Shown: positions 11,854 through 21,440 of the stretch, piece after piece
How the letters are laid out: the number at the start of each line of letters is the position of its first letter
Position numbering within the stretch: the first letter of the stretch is position 1
Assembly (NCBI GenBank): GCA_021521415.1
Contig: JAIQDT010000188.1
Span: 2,046,001 to 2,110,000 of the forward strand
From: Bidens hawaiensis
Lineage: Eukaryota; Streptophyta; Magnoliopsida; Asterales; Asteraceae
Length of the DNA: 64,000 nucleotides
Direction: 5' to 3'
Notes under the pieces: model-generated
The model's database searches: none
What the model was told of the DNA's origin: nothing
Seen by the model: only the letters and a program-made list of their open reading frames with translations
Translations under genes and position numbers: made by a program

Positions 11854-12307
11854 TGTTAGTGTACGGTTTTGAGTCTCGAGTCTTTGTATTTATCGTTTTG
11901 TATTTATTAATGAAAAAGTTATTAATATTAAGTCTAGTTCGTTAAAGTATATCTAGTTCGTTAAGGATGTTTAACGAACTAGACTATTAAGCTAAGGTTC
12001 CTCCCATTCGTTAAGGATGTTTAACGAATGGAATGTAGTTCGTTATGTTTATTCCCATTCGTCATAGAATGTTGACGAATGGGGCATAACGAATCAGTTG
12101 ATTCATTATGTCTTGTTTATTTATATGTAATGTAACGAAGTGGATGCTAATTCGTTACGACATGTGTAACGAATTAGATCCATCTTCTATTTATAGAGGT
12201 TCATACCTCTGGTTTATTTAAGTTTTGGGATTAAAGTAATTACACTCTGTCCGATTCTCTCTCGATCAAAACTTCAAGTAATCTATACATAATACACTTA
12301 TTACAAG

Positions 12308-12361
<54 letters not shown>

Positions 12362-12449
12362 CTAATACACGTTAAGAGTAATCAATGAATTAGATCCGTA
12401 TAATCGTATTAACGGATCTTATTGGATCTCTAGATCTGAGGTTCTAACA
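11854..12449 (+). repeat. 5' LTR of element A
   Basis: 596 bp, TGTTAGTG...TTCTAACA. It carries four perfect hairpins (11952-12177), a TATA-like TATTTATAG at 12188-12196, and a long (TA)n tract (12308-12360) that the 3' LTR (26029-26586) lacks; this explains most of the length difference. The TATA position sets U3 as roughly the first 365 bp. Confidence 0.9.
11952..12177 (+). promoter_or_regulatory. Array of four perfect hairpins upstream of the LTR TATA box
   Basis: Arms are exact reverse complements: TCTAGTTCGTTAA at 11952-11964 with 11971-11983; CCATTCGTTAA at 12004-12014 with 12021-12031; CCCATTCGTCA at 12054-12064 with 12073-12083; CTAATTCGTTAC at 12147-12158 with 12166-12177. Loops are 6-8 nt. 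The last arm ends about ten bases before the TATA-like box. The 3' LTR keeps hairpin 4 intact, with the others partly mutated. Confidence 0.85.
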
Positions 12450-12451
12450 AG

Positions 12452-12463
12452 TGGTATCAGAGA
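12452..12463 (+). promoter_or_regulatory. Primer-binding site of element A (initiator tRNA-Met)
   Basis: TGGTATCAGAG follows the 5' LTR after two bases and matches the usual plant TGGTATCAGAGC complement of the initiator tRNA-Met 3' end. It sets the LTR/internal boundary. Confidence 0.9.
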
Positions 12464-12657
12464 TTTCAGTGTTCGAATTGCTCTTGATCTGGTATTATAG
12501 ACTGTTAATTGAAGGATTATTAATATTAGTTTGAGATTATTTAGTTTAATTTTGAATTTTATTGAATTCTCAATTGAATTAGTGTTTTATGGATTAAGTA
12601 TTGGTGCATTTGCGATTGGTAAGGTATAACGAATGTGTGATTGAGTGGAATTGGTAA

Positions 12658-13290
12658 TTGGAATGTGGATCTGAGTTAGTTCGAAACAGAGCGTCTATAC
12701 CATCATTTCACAATGATTACACAACAAATCCTTTTGCTGGAAATGAAGAAACTGTTGTTAATGAACCAGTTGTTGACACAGCTCTTAAAAGTTCTAAAAA
12801 TGACAATGTGAATGCTCAAGTTTCATTACAAAAACCTCATATTCAAAGCAAAAAGGTCTTTGTTGAAACTAATGTTGAAAAAGTACTTGTCGAGAATGTA
12901 TTTGAACCGCAAGTTATACACAAAAATCAGGAGATTCCACGTTCAAATCACATTTTATGTGAACCTCATGAATTTGAGGAGGTTGTGTATGGTTCGAATA
13001 CAACTCAAGTGAAAAGGGAGGAACAAGTTAAGGTTAAACCGGTGAAGGCCAAGAAATCAGAAAAACCTAAAATTTTTGATGAGGATTTGATGCGTTTTAT
13101 CAATCCTGTCGCTTCAAAGCTATCAACTGGTCGTGTGTTTAAGCTTAAAGGAATAAGCACAATGTTCACTGAGAAAGACATTCCACTCGATATCATCAAA
13201 CCCGAATTGATTGAAAGTGTCTTTCACAATGAAACCTCTAAGGCACAAGACCTTGAAAACACAAACGTCATCACTCTAGGAATTATTTAG
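12658..13290 (+). CDS. Unidentified ORF in 5' internal part of element A
   Basis: An open frame of about 210 codons begins shortly after the primer-binding site. It opens on a non-ATG codon, so the true 5' limit is unclear. The product is charged and Lys/Glu/Val-rich (for example EEQVKVKPVKAKKSEKPKI) with no zinc knuckle, protease or membrane segment that I recognise. From its place it may be part of gag or of the linker before protease, but no motif proves it. It ends about 370 bp before LTR E1, and the rest of gag-pol is missing. Confidence 0.4.
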   Translation: MECGSELVRNRASIPSFHNDYTTNPFAGNEETVVNEPVVDTALKSSKNDNVNAQVSLQKPHIQSKKVFVETNVEKVLVENVFEPQVIHKNQEIPRSNHILCEPHEFEEVVYGSNTTQVKREEQVKVKPVKAKKSEKPKIFDEDLMRFINPVASKLSTGRVFKLKGISTMFTEKDIPLDIIKPELIESVFHNETSKAQDLENTNVITLGII

Positions 13291-13656
13291 CACATGATTC
13301 GTAAGGTAAGTAGTTAATGACAGTGGCCAAATGTAATTAACTATTTGCATTACTCCTCAGGTTCTACATACTTCCCTTTATGATTTCACTTGTACTAGTT
13401 TCTACTTTTAAAAAGTTAATCAATCAAACAATCAATTAATCTTATCCCTATCCTGTATATATTGTTCCTTTAACAATTAAGCTAACATCTTTACACATTA
13501 TTTAACTATATACTTTACCTTTACTGAGCTTGCTTGAGTGACACATGGCTATCTTGAACTGGCATCTTCTTTCTTTTCTTACTGAAATCCCATTCTCTGT
13601 TCGAGTCTAAGCATGTAGGATGCTTAAATCTCTCGAACTTTGCTTTGATACCAACT
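13291..13656 (-). other. Residual internal sequence of minus-strand element E1
   Basis: Read on the minus strand, the LTR end (CCTTACA) at 13657 is followed by AGTTGGTATCAAAGC (13642-13656), a primer-binding site for initiator tRNA-Met with one mismatch to the usual sequence. This fixes the orientation of E1. The few hundred bases beyond it hold no gag-like reading frame. Where E1 stops and element A resumes cannot be fixed exactly. Confidence 0.65.
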
Positions 13657-14099
13657 TGTAAGGCCCTGTTCCAAGTGCCTTACTTTAACGTTGGATTTAC
13701 TCATAAACACAGTTCTAAACATCAAAGTTAAATAAAACTTTCGTGGAATATTAAAACTTTCATAAAACATTACATAATAATTCATAACTTGTCTTAATTA
13801 AACATTCTTGTCTATCAAAATAAATGTCAATTAACATTAAAACATCTTGAGTCTTCAGATGCCAGTCTCTTATTCGCCCACCATGTGCCCGGTCAAGTTA
13901 GCTGTCCCAATCTACTCACCTGCGCGCATACTAAAAGTCAGCTACGCTGAGTGAGTTCTAGTTAATCAGGCGACATACAATACATACACATATCATACAT
14001 ACATACATATCCGAAGATACATATCCATACTTAACCAGTTACCTTTCCAACATACATTCATGCATACATACTTATACCTACCTCAGCATACCGATAGTA

Positions 14100-14470
14100 T
14101 GTTCATAGTCCGCCGTCTATACCTATACTCAAGGTCGTGAACACGAAAAACCGCAGTCCTTACCTATGTTCACCATTTATGGTATGTGCAAGGTCCATAG
14201 TCCTTCCCTATACCATCCTACAATAACAACACGTACAAGGTCCGCAGTCTTTCCCTATGTTGCAACCTAGTTCATAGCACGTACGAGGTCCGCAGTCCAT
14301 CCCTATGCTACCACAATACAATTACAGCACGTATAAGGTCCGCGGTCCTTTCCTATGCTGGATCCTATACGAAGTACGTATAAGGCCCACGGTTCTTAAC
14401 TACGTTCTCATCTATCATTTATAACACGTATAAGGCCCGCAATTCTTAACTACGCCATCACATGCCAAGT
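14100..14470. repeat. Minisatellite in E1 (ACGTACAAGGTCCGCAGTCC type)
   Basis: About six degenerate copies of a 55-65 bp unit centred on CACGTACAAGGTCCGCAGTC followed by CTTCCCTATG. It sits between flanks conserved with E2, where E2 instead carries an unrelated minisatellite (20578-20812). Confidence 0.8.
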
Positions 14471-15444
14471 CTATATCCGACGGAAGTTAGAGGGATTTGC
14501 CATCCCAACTTACTACGTCAGACGTAGAACTCATTTACCGTTCATGTACCTGCATACACTTACTTTGCATATATAACACTTACATCGTAGCATAAGAACA
14601 CTCTAGGCGTTCTTCACATCATTCATTTAACAATCATACTCCTTGTCGTTACGTGCAATATCCGAAGATCGTTCATGTCCCGACAAGCATTCATTCATAA
14701 CGTTCATAAATCATCCATACGTTACATATAACATTCATATCTTTATTTATAACCTGACAGTACGCGCAATATCCGATGATCGTTCACGTACCGACAAGAA
14801 ATCATTCATATCTATCCCTTATATCATATATAGCATACACTTACCACTTAAGGTAAGTGCATTAACTAATCACATCGAGTATGCACACAGCCCCGAAAAC
14901 ATAACCAGGAATGGGGCTAGAAACTCACCTGAATGCGGTTACGTTCACCGTTAACAATTATTCCCTTCTTTAGCTGTGCGCGACTAACTGTATAACAATT
15001 ACACGTATCAATTAACTATCACTACCCATATCGTGTTTCTAGTCTAATTATAACCCTCAACGAACGGGGTTCCGGGGGCAACGCCCCTGGAAGCGGGGTC
15101 TAGGGGTGGCAGCTCATAGCAGGGTCCAAGGGGCAGAGCCCCTGGCTGGGGTCGAGCTGCCAGGTCAGCTTGAAAAATTTTAATTTCATTAACCGTCTTA
15201 ACACATTTTTCATTAGGATTTTAAATTATTATTTTATTCTCTAACTCATTCGTTATAACGAATTAAGCCTGATACGTTAACTGATTCGTTAGATAATTTG
15301 TTACTCTGGTTCGTTATCGTAACATGGTCTGGTTCGTTATCCTAGTTCGTCATCCTGTCATCATATGGTTCGTTATCTGAACACGACTTGATTCATTATT
15401 CTGATCTTTCTTAATTCGTTATCTTGACAGAACAAATGGGTGAA

Positions 15445-15648
15445 CTAATTCGTTATCTTCACATAACGAATGGGTGTACTGATTCTTTATCTCAACTTAA
15501 CGAATGGTTGAACTAATTCGTTATCTAGACATAACGAATGGATGTACTAATTCGTTATCTGGACATAATGAATGGATGAACTAATTTGTTATCTGGACAT
15601 AACGAATGGATGAACTAATTCGTTATCTTATCATAACGAATTGCATCA
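15445..15648. repeat. Six tandem 34-bp hairpin units in E1
   Basis: Exactly six units of 34 bp start with CTAATTCGTTATCT (minor variants). Within a unit, ATTCGTTAT and ATAACGAAT are perfect inverted arms of 9 bp around a 6-bp loop. The last unit starts at 15615, exactly five periods after the first. Confidence 0.9.
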
Positions 15649-16289
15649 ATATTATCCAGACTTTGACTTAGAGGTCAAAGTCAAAATTTCCAAGAACACC
15701 CAACAGTCAACCTACATCAGATCTGCGATTAAACCCCTGATTCTTAACGAAATAACACGATTTTGGTATCATTGAACTCGCAATAACATCGCCTACAAAC
15801 CCCAATCAACCAAACATCTAAATATTACATTCTAATGGGTGCGATTGATGCATCTATATTACGGGTCTTTTAGGTTAACAATTAACCTATCAAACGTTAA
15901 CGGATTTCAGTGGGGTTTGCTGCGTTGGATTCGTTTTTACCAAAATCAAACAGATTTAAGATTTCTACACTAAATACGAACTTAAACGAATAAGTTCTCG
16001 ATATAAACGTACCTTAAACAAGTCGGTTTACGAACACGGTCTAGTCTTGATGTCGTTTTGGTTCGTCACAACGTTCTAGCACCAACCGGCTCGGGTTTTC
16101 ACCTTCGGATCTTGGGCCGGGTTAAAGGATGGTGTTTGTGTGTGTTTTTCATTAACTGTCTTAACACGTTTTTCATTAAAATTCTAATTTATTATTTTAT
16201 TTGCTAACTCATGAAGTTCGAGGGTTTCTTTGTTATTAATCTATTTAATTCTAAGTTCAGGGACCTTTCCGTCATTCTTTCAAACTCTA

Positions 16290-16650
16290 ATTCGTCCCAG
16301 TCCCTTAACGAATGAGGTTCATAACGAATGAACCCATTCGTTACTTTATAACGAATTGACTATTATAACGAACTGGTCCTTATAACGAATTGGACTTTGT
16401 AACGAACTGGTCCTTATAACGAATTGGACCTCATTCATTTGGTCTGGTTAACGAATTGAACTTCGTAGCGAATTGAACCCTTATAACGAACTGGTCAGCA
16501 TAACGAATGACCCCTCAGTAACGAACTGAACCTTCTAATTTGTTATCTCCTTTTAACGGATGGTCATAACGAATTGGGGTTAATTCGTCATCTTTTCCTA
16601 GCAAATTGGCATAACGAACTGGGGTTAATTCGTTAGGTTCCCGTAAGGAA
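16290..16650. repeat. TAACGAAT-rich array in E1
   Basis: Dense TAACGAAT / TAACGAACT words, locally with a 17-bp period around 16370-16430 (TATAACGAATTGGACTT and variants). Of the same type as the clusters at 15240-15650, 19660-19990, 22020-22290 and 22750-22980. Confidence 0.8.
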
Positions 16651-17254
16651 TTAGGGTTAGGTCAGAGAATGTCCAAAATATTCTATGACATTCCCTTACC
16701 TCGTACACATTCTTCGACACCGTCAATGCCGGAAAAACGGGCGGTGGACGGAAAAACGTATTTTTGCACCGTTTTTCGTCCCGTTCGATCCAGATCTGAG
16801 CTAGGGTGACCCTTAAGCTCATATTTTGATCGGTTTATACCCAATAACATCCAAATCTCATGATTTTAACGGTTTAAGGCGTCGTTTGGCGACTAGATCT
16901 AGCGGATTTGGATCTATAAAATATCATACTATCATTACCTCGGGTTGATGCTCGGGTTTCTTGGTAATTTCGGCTAGAGAGAGGGATAGTAGGATGAGAG
17001 AGAGCTAAGTGTGTGTTTTTGATGGTGTATGGAGTTAGTGGAAACTGAATGGTTTAATGCATAAGTATAGTTCATATACTATGGGTCATGGACTCAATCC
17101 CATGGTCTTTTCTCACTTCCCTTTTAATCCAAATCCATAACCCATATCTATTTAACCCAATGCTAGCCCGACTCATAATAACTCATATTTTATTTTATTT
17201 AACCAAAACGAGAAAACGGGCGTATTCTTCAATATCTGAGGGGTAATCCTTACA

Positions 17255-17774
17255 TCTGGTTATGGTACCCCAAGGACGATAACTTTGAACTCACTGCATT
17301 TTCTAACTCAAACTATGGTGGGTGCAAGATTAATTCAAATCGACTACAGCAGGGTGTCAATTCTTAGGAAGCTGGCTCGTTTCCTGGCAGTGTAAGAAGC
17401 AGACAACGGTCTCCACTTCAATCGCTGAGGCGGAATATGTGGAAGCCTCGAGTTGTTGTTCACAAGTTTTATGGATCCAACAACATCTGTGCGACTACGG
17501 TTTGAAGTTTCTTGCTACTCCAATTTTAATTGATAACTCTGCTGCCATTAGCATCACCAAAAATCCTGTACAACACTCTAAAACAAAACATTTAGAAATT
17601 CGATATCATTTCATACGGGATTGTTTTGAAAAGAAATTAACTGATCTTTAGAAAGTACATACCGATTTTCAAAAAGCCGATCTATTTACCAAGGCATTTG
17701 ACAAAACTCGTTTTAACTTTTTGCTTGGTTTAAGTGGATTAAAAACCCTTGATGATATCCTGAAACAAGGATAA
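17255..17774 (+). pseudogene. Ty1/copia RNase H and pol C-terminus (element A)
   Basis: Reads the end of copia pol: WYPKDDNFELTAF, then SNYGGCK, STTAGCQFLGSWLVSWQ, AEAEYVEASSCCSQVLWIQQ, IDNSAAISITKNPVQHSKTKH, then LFTKAFDKTRF. The Asp/Glu pattern of copia RNase H (AEAEY) is present. The frame changes near 17345 and an in-frame TAG occurs at 17649-17651, so it is dead; the polyprotein stop is at 17772-17774. The 5' side is cut by LTR E1 at 17254/17255. This fragment identifies element A as Ty1/copia. Confidence 0.9.
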
Positions 17775-17829
17775 TTATCTTTATTTTCGGTTTATTTTTC
17801 TTTTATTTTATTTTGTTTTGGATTTTGGG

Positions 17830-18150
17830 GGTGAAATAGAAAATACAAAAATATTGTGCTTTTAGTTTATATAGATAAAACCCAAAAACATTGAAAAATT
17901 TGAAAAAGTCAAAAATATTGTGTTTTATTGAAAATTCTGAGAAAGTCAAAAATATTGTGTTTTCCTGTTTAAAATATTCTGAAAATCCAAAATCTTTAAA
18001 AATTTTGAAAAACAAAAAATATTGTGTTTTTCAGTTTGTATAAAAAAATCCGAAAAACCAAAAAGATTGTGAAGTTTTATTGTGTTTTATAAAACTCGAA
18101 AAAGACAAAAAGATTGTGTTTTATGTATTTAAAGAGAAAATCCAAAAAGA
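17830..18150. repeat. CAAAAATATTGTGTTTT degenerate repeats behind pol
   Basis: Several imperfect copies of the word CAAAAA(T/G)ATTGTGTTTT, 40-70 bp apart, fill the start of the long non-coding stretch between pol and the extra ORF of element A. No coding potential. Confidence 0.6.
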
Positions 18151-18161
18151 TTTTGCATAGT

Positions 18162-18441
18162 TTCGCTGAAAAGTATGTCAATTACTTACATTTGAATGAC
18201 ATATACGTGTATATGTTTGGTCTTGATGCTTACTTGTAAAAATTCAGGATAGCCATTTACCTTACAATGGAATGTAGTTGAGACGATTGTTATGCGTTTT
18301 ACTTTATTCTCTCGCTGAAAAGTATGTCAGTTATTGAAGTTTGTGGAACATGCTTGCATGTTTTGGTCCTATTATCTACTTGTAGATTAATAGGATAGCC
18401 ATTAATCTATAGACTGAAAGTGACTGGGGCGATTGAATTTT
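18162..18441 (+). repeat. Diverged tandem duplication of about 140 bp
   Basis: Two copies share the same ordered blocks: CGCTGAAAAGTATGTCA, a GGTC/GGTCCTAT block, TACTTGTA, AGGATAGCCATT, and GA(G/-)ACGATTG or GGGGCGATTG at the end. The copies begin near 18162 and 18315 and are clearly diverged, so the duplication is old. Confidence 0.7.
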
Positions 18442-18789
18442 TATTTTTTTATGCTCCTCAAAATTGAGTTTTGAAGTAAAAAGAGAAAATGATAGTACAT
18501 TGATCATTTGGTCCTATATCCAGAAAGAAATAAGCTTAAAAGGCTGAGTGCTTAATTGCATCGGTGCATTGATAGGTCTTAAACAAGATGTTAGAGTAAA
18601 TGATGTGATATAAACATAAAGATATGCCAAATTGAAAGAGGTGTTAGTCTCTAACAAAAATCTCGGTAAGGATGTTAGAAATGTAATAGCCTATCATACT
18701 CAAACCTTATATTTGTTTGATCACCAAAAATAAAATAAAACAAATAACAAGCGTTAGGGTTCTGGACACTGTGAATCTTTATGCGGTTT

Positions 18790-18935
18790 AACCATCTGGG
18801 TATTCATATGCATGAATATTTCATTCGCTTTTAGAGCAAACCCAAAGTCATTAAACTTGATCACTGCTGTACCTCGTACAAATTTAAACTACTGACTTGA
18901 TCAAAATCCGTTGTTAGTCATACATTTGTTCCTCC
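18790..18935 (+). other. Conserved non-coding module of element A, left part
   Basis: Contains CATCTGGGTATTCA, AGAGCAAACCC, AAACTTGATCAC and CTACTGACTTGATCA, then TGTTAGTCAT, in the same order as in gypsy element B (for example 34845-34985, 44165-44315, 53545-53710). It is split from its right part (21258-21440) by solo LTR E2. Confidence 0.75.
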
Positions 18936-19659
18936 TGTAACATCATATCTTCGGTTATAATAATAAATGAAATTTCGTTTATTTTGTGGTGTGTCATTTT
19001 TCAGTTTAAATAAATAAACTAACAGATGGTGGGCTTGGACTTTAGAAGATGAAATAAGAGATGGAATGGACCTTAGGTCCATGGGCTTAAGGGAGTATAA
19101 ATACCGCTTAAACCCTAATCCTTTCCATTTTTATCCATCTCTACACCATAGCCTACACCTTGGAAAACACACACAAACACCATCCTATAACCCGAGCCAA
19201 GATCCAAAGGTGAAAACTCACGCTTGGTGCTAGAACGTCGTGACGAACCAAAACACCATCGAGACTAGAGCATGTTCATAAACTGACTCGTTTAAGGTAC
19301 GTTTATATCGAGAACTTGTTCGTTTAGGTCCGGTTTATATCTAGAACTCTTAGATCTATGTTTAAATGGTAAAAACGAACCCGGTGCATTAAACCTTACT
19401 AGAATTCGTTAACATTTGATGGTTTAATTGTTCGCTTAACGAGCCGTATGTATATATAGGTAAATCGCACCCTTTAAAACCTGATATTCGGATGATTAAT
19501 GGATTGGGGTTTGTTGGAGCTGGGATTCCGAGTTCATTGATACCTAAATCGTGTTGTTTCGTTAAAAATCGAAGGTTTATTGCATATATGATACATGTTG
19601 AGTAATCTGTGTTCTCATTGATTTTTGACTTTGACCCTTGAGTCAAAGATTCAGATAAG

Positions 19660-19990
19660 ACTGATGTGGATTCGTTATGATTGAATGAATCGTTGGTAAT
19701 TCGTTACGATAAAATAACGAATTAGGTTATTCGTTACTCACCCAATTCCTTATGATTAAGGTAACGAATCAGGTGATTCGTTACTCGCCAATTCGCTAAG
19801 ATGAGATAAAGAATCAAGCCATGTTTCGATGACGAACCAGACCATGTTAAGATAACGAATTAAGTGATTCGTTACTCACCATTCGCTATGTTAAGATAAC
19901 GAACCAGAATAACGAATCAGTTAACGAATCAGATCATGTAAGATAACGAATCAATTAACGAATTAGGCTTAATTCTTTATAGAGATTGAG
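19660..19990. repeat. TAACGAAT/ATTCGTTA cluster in E2
   Basis: Dense TAACGAAT and GATTCGTTA words in both orientations, many of them close inverted pairs able to form hairpins. Equivalent in position to the arrays of E1. Confidence 0.8.
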
Positions 19991-20577
19991 TTAGCGATTT
20001 AAATAATAATTTAAAATCCTAATGGAAAATAACCCCATCCAGGGGCTCTGCCCCTTGGACCCCGCTAGGGGCTGCCTCCCCTAGAACCCCACTGCTAGGG
20101 GCGCTGCCCCTGAACCCCCGTTCGTTGAGGGTAATAATTGAACTAGAAACACGATATGGGGAGTGATAGTTAAATTGATACGTGTAATTGTTACACAGTT
20201 AGTCGTGCACAGCTCAAGAAAGCAATAACCATAAACGGTGAACGTAACCGAATTCAGGTGAGTTTCTAGCCCCACTCCTTGTTATGTTTTCGGGGCTGTG
20301 TGCATACTCGATGTGATAGTTAATACACTTACCTTAAATGGTAAGTGTATGTCATGTATGATTTATGTGATAGTTATTATGTTATTAATGTGAATGAAAG
20401 CTTGTTGGTACGTGAACGCTCTTCGGATATTGCACGCATTGATAAGGGAGGTATGTTTATGAAAAATGAATGTGTATGATAGATATATGTACAACATATG
20501 AGTATGTATAAATGATTAAAGAAAAGTATATGTATGTTACAAGTATGCAAAGACAATATGTACGAAGATGAAGAAAT

Positions 20578-20812
20578 AAGGGATCAGGCCCTAATAATAT
20601 CTGAGATAGAGAAGAAAGGGATCAGACCCTAATAATATTTGAGATAGAGAAGAAAAGAGGGATCAGACACTAATAATATCTGAGATATACAAGAAAGGGA
20701 TCAGACCCTAATAATATCTGAGATAGACAAGAAAGAGATCAGACCCTAATAATATCTGAGATAGACAAGGAAAGAGGGATCAGACCCTAATAATATCTGA
20801 GATAGAAAAGGA
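20578..20812. repeat. Six-copy minisatellite in E2
   Basis: Six copies of a unit of roughly 38-44 bp with the core GGGATCAGACCCTAATAATA followed by TCTGAGATAGA. Length differences come from an extra AAGAG block in some copies. It occupies the place where E1 carries an unrelated minisatellite. Confidence 0.9.
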
Positions 20813-21257
20813 CAGTAACTATATAGTATGAAAGTAATACAGTATGAACGCATGTATGAAATTATGTAATGAAAGTAAATTAGTAAGTAATTGTTATGAA
20901 TCTTCGGATGCATAATGGAAGGTAAGTATACGTATTGTATGATGTATGGTTAACTAGAACTCACTCAGCGTAACTGACTTTTAGTATGCATGCAGGTGAG
21001 TAGGATGAGACAGCTAGTGTGAGCGGGGCACATGGCTGAAGAATAAGAGTCTGGCATATAAAGACTTGTTATGTTTTATAATCAATGTTTTGATTTTGAA
21101 AGACAAGATGAATGTTTTAAGATATGTTATGAATTATTATTGTAATGTTATGAAAGATTTAATATTCTGTGAATGTTTTAATTAACTATGATAAATAGAA
21201 CTGTGTTTATGAGTAAATCCAACGTCCAATGCAGGGCACCGGTAACGGGGCCTTACA

Positions 21258-21440
21258 CCTCTCTTGCGCGCGTCTCAATACAGTAAGAAACGGACCCCAT
21301 GGGATACAATGTATGTAAGCCAACAGATGGACTCGTGCATACTCACTCACATTAAAGAAAACTTAATGCATTGCTCAAAAAATTTCTGTAAATTCAAATT
21401 TTGATCAACAATATAATGGTTTAAGTCAAGTTGGGGTGAT
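21258..21440 (+). other. Conserved non-coding module of element A, right part
   Basis: CGCGTCTCAATAC, AAGAAACGGACC, TAAGCC then ACAGATG, TGCATACTCAC, and later GTTTAAGTCAAGTTGGGGTG match gypsy element B in the same order (B: CGCGTCTCATTACC, AAGAAACAGACC, TAAGCCCTACAGATG, GCATGCTCACC, GTTTAAGTAAAGTTGGGGTG). By eye about three quarters of positions agree across the first 80 bp. Confidence 0.8.

Larger units (their letters stand above)
13657..17254 (-). repeat. E1: long gypsy-type LTR, mosaic, inserted in element A
   Basis: On the minus strand it runs TGTAAGG...GGGCCTTACA and is followed by a primer-binding site, so it is a 5' LTR. Its length and initiator-Met primer recall Tekay/Del chromoviruses (inference). 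13657 to about 16146 is homologous to solo LTR E2 in reverse orientation. From about 16147 a second copy of the block starting CATTAACTGTCTTAACAC (compare 15183) begins, and the rest has its own sequence, so two related LTRs appear to be fused. No target duplication is visible (CAACT versus TCTGG), which fits a rearranged fragment. Confidence 0.7.
18936..21257 (+). repeat. E2: solo long LTR inside element A
   Basis: 2322 bp from TGTAAC to CCTTACA with no internal region attached. Flanked by CCTCC (18931-18935) and CCTCT (21258-21262), a target duplication with one mismatch. A TATA-like TATAAATA lies at 19096-19103. Homologous to E1 in the opposite orientation. A solo LTR forms by recombination between the two LTRs of a complete element. 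Confidence 0.85.

Noticed and set aside
20578..20812. Regular repeats that could suggest a CRISPR array
   Set aside because: Units are contiguous tandem copies with no unique spacers, and the DNA is plant nuclear. It is a minisatellite.
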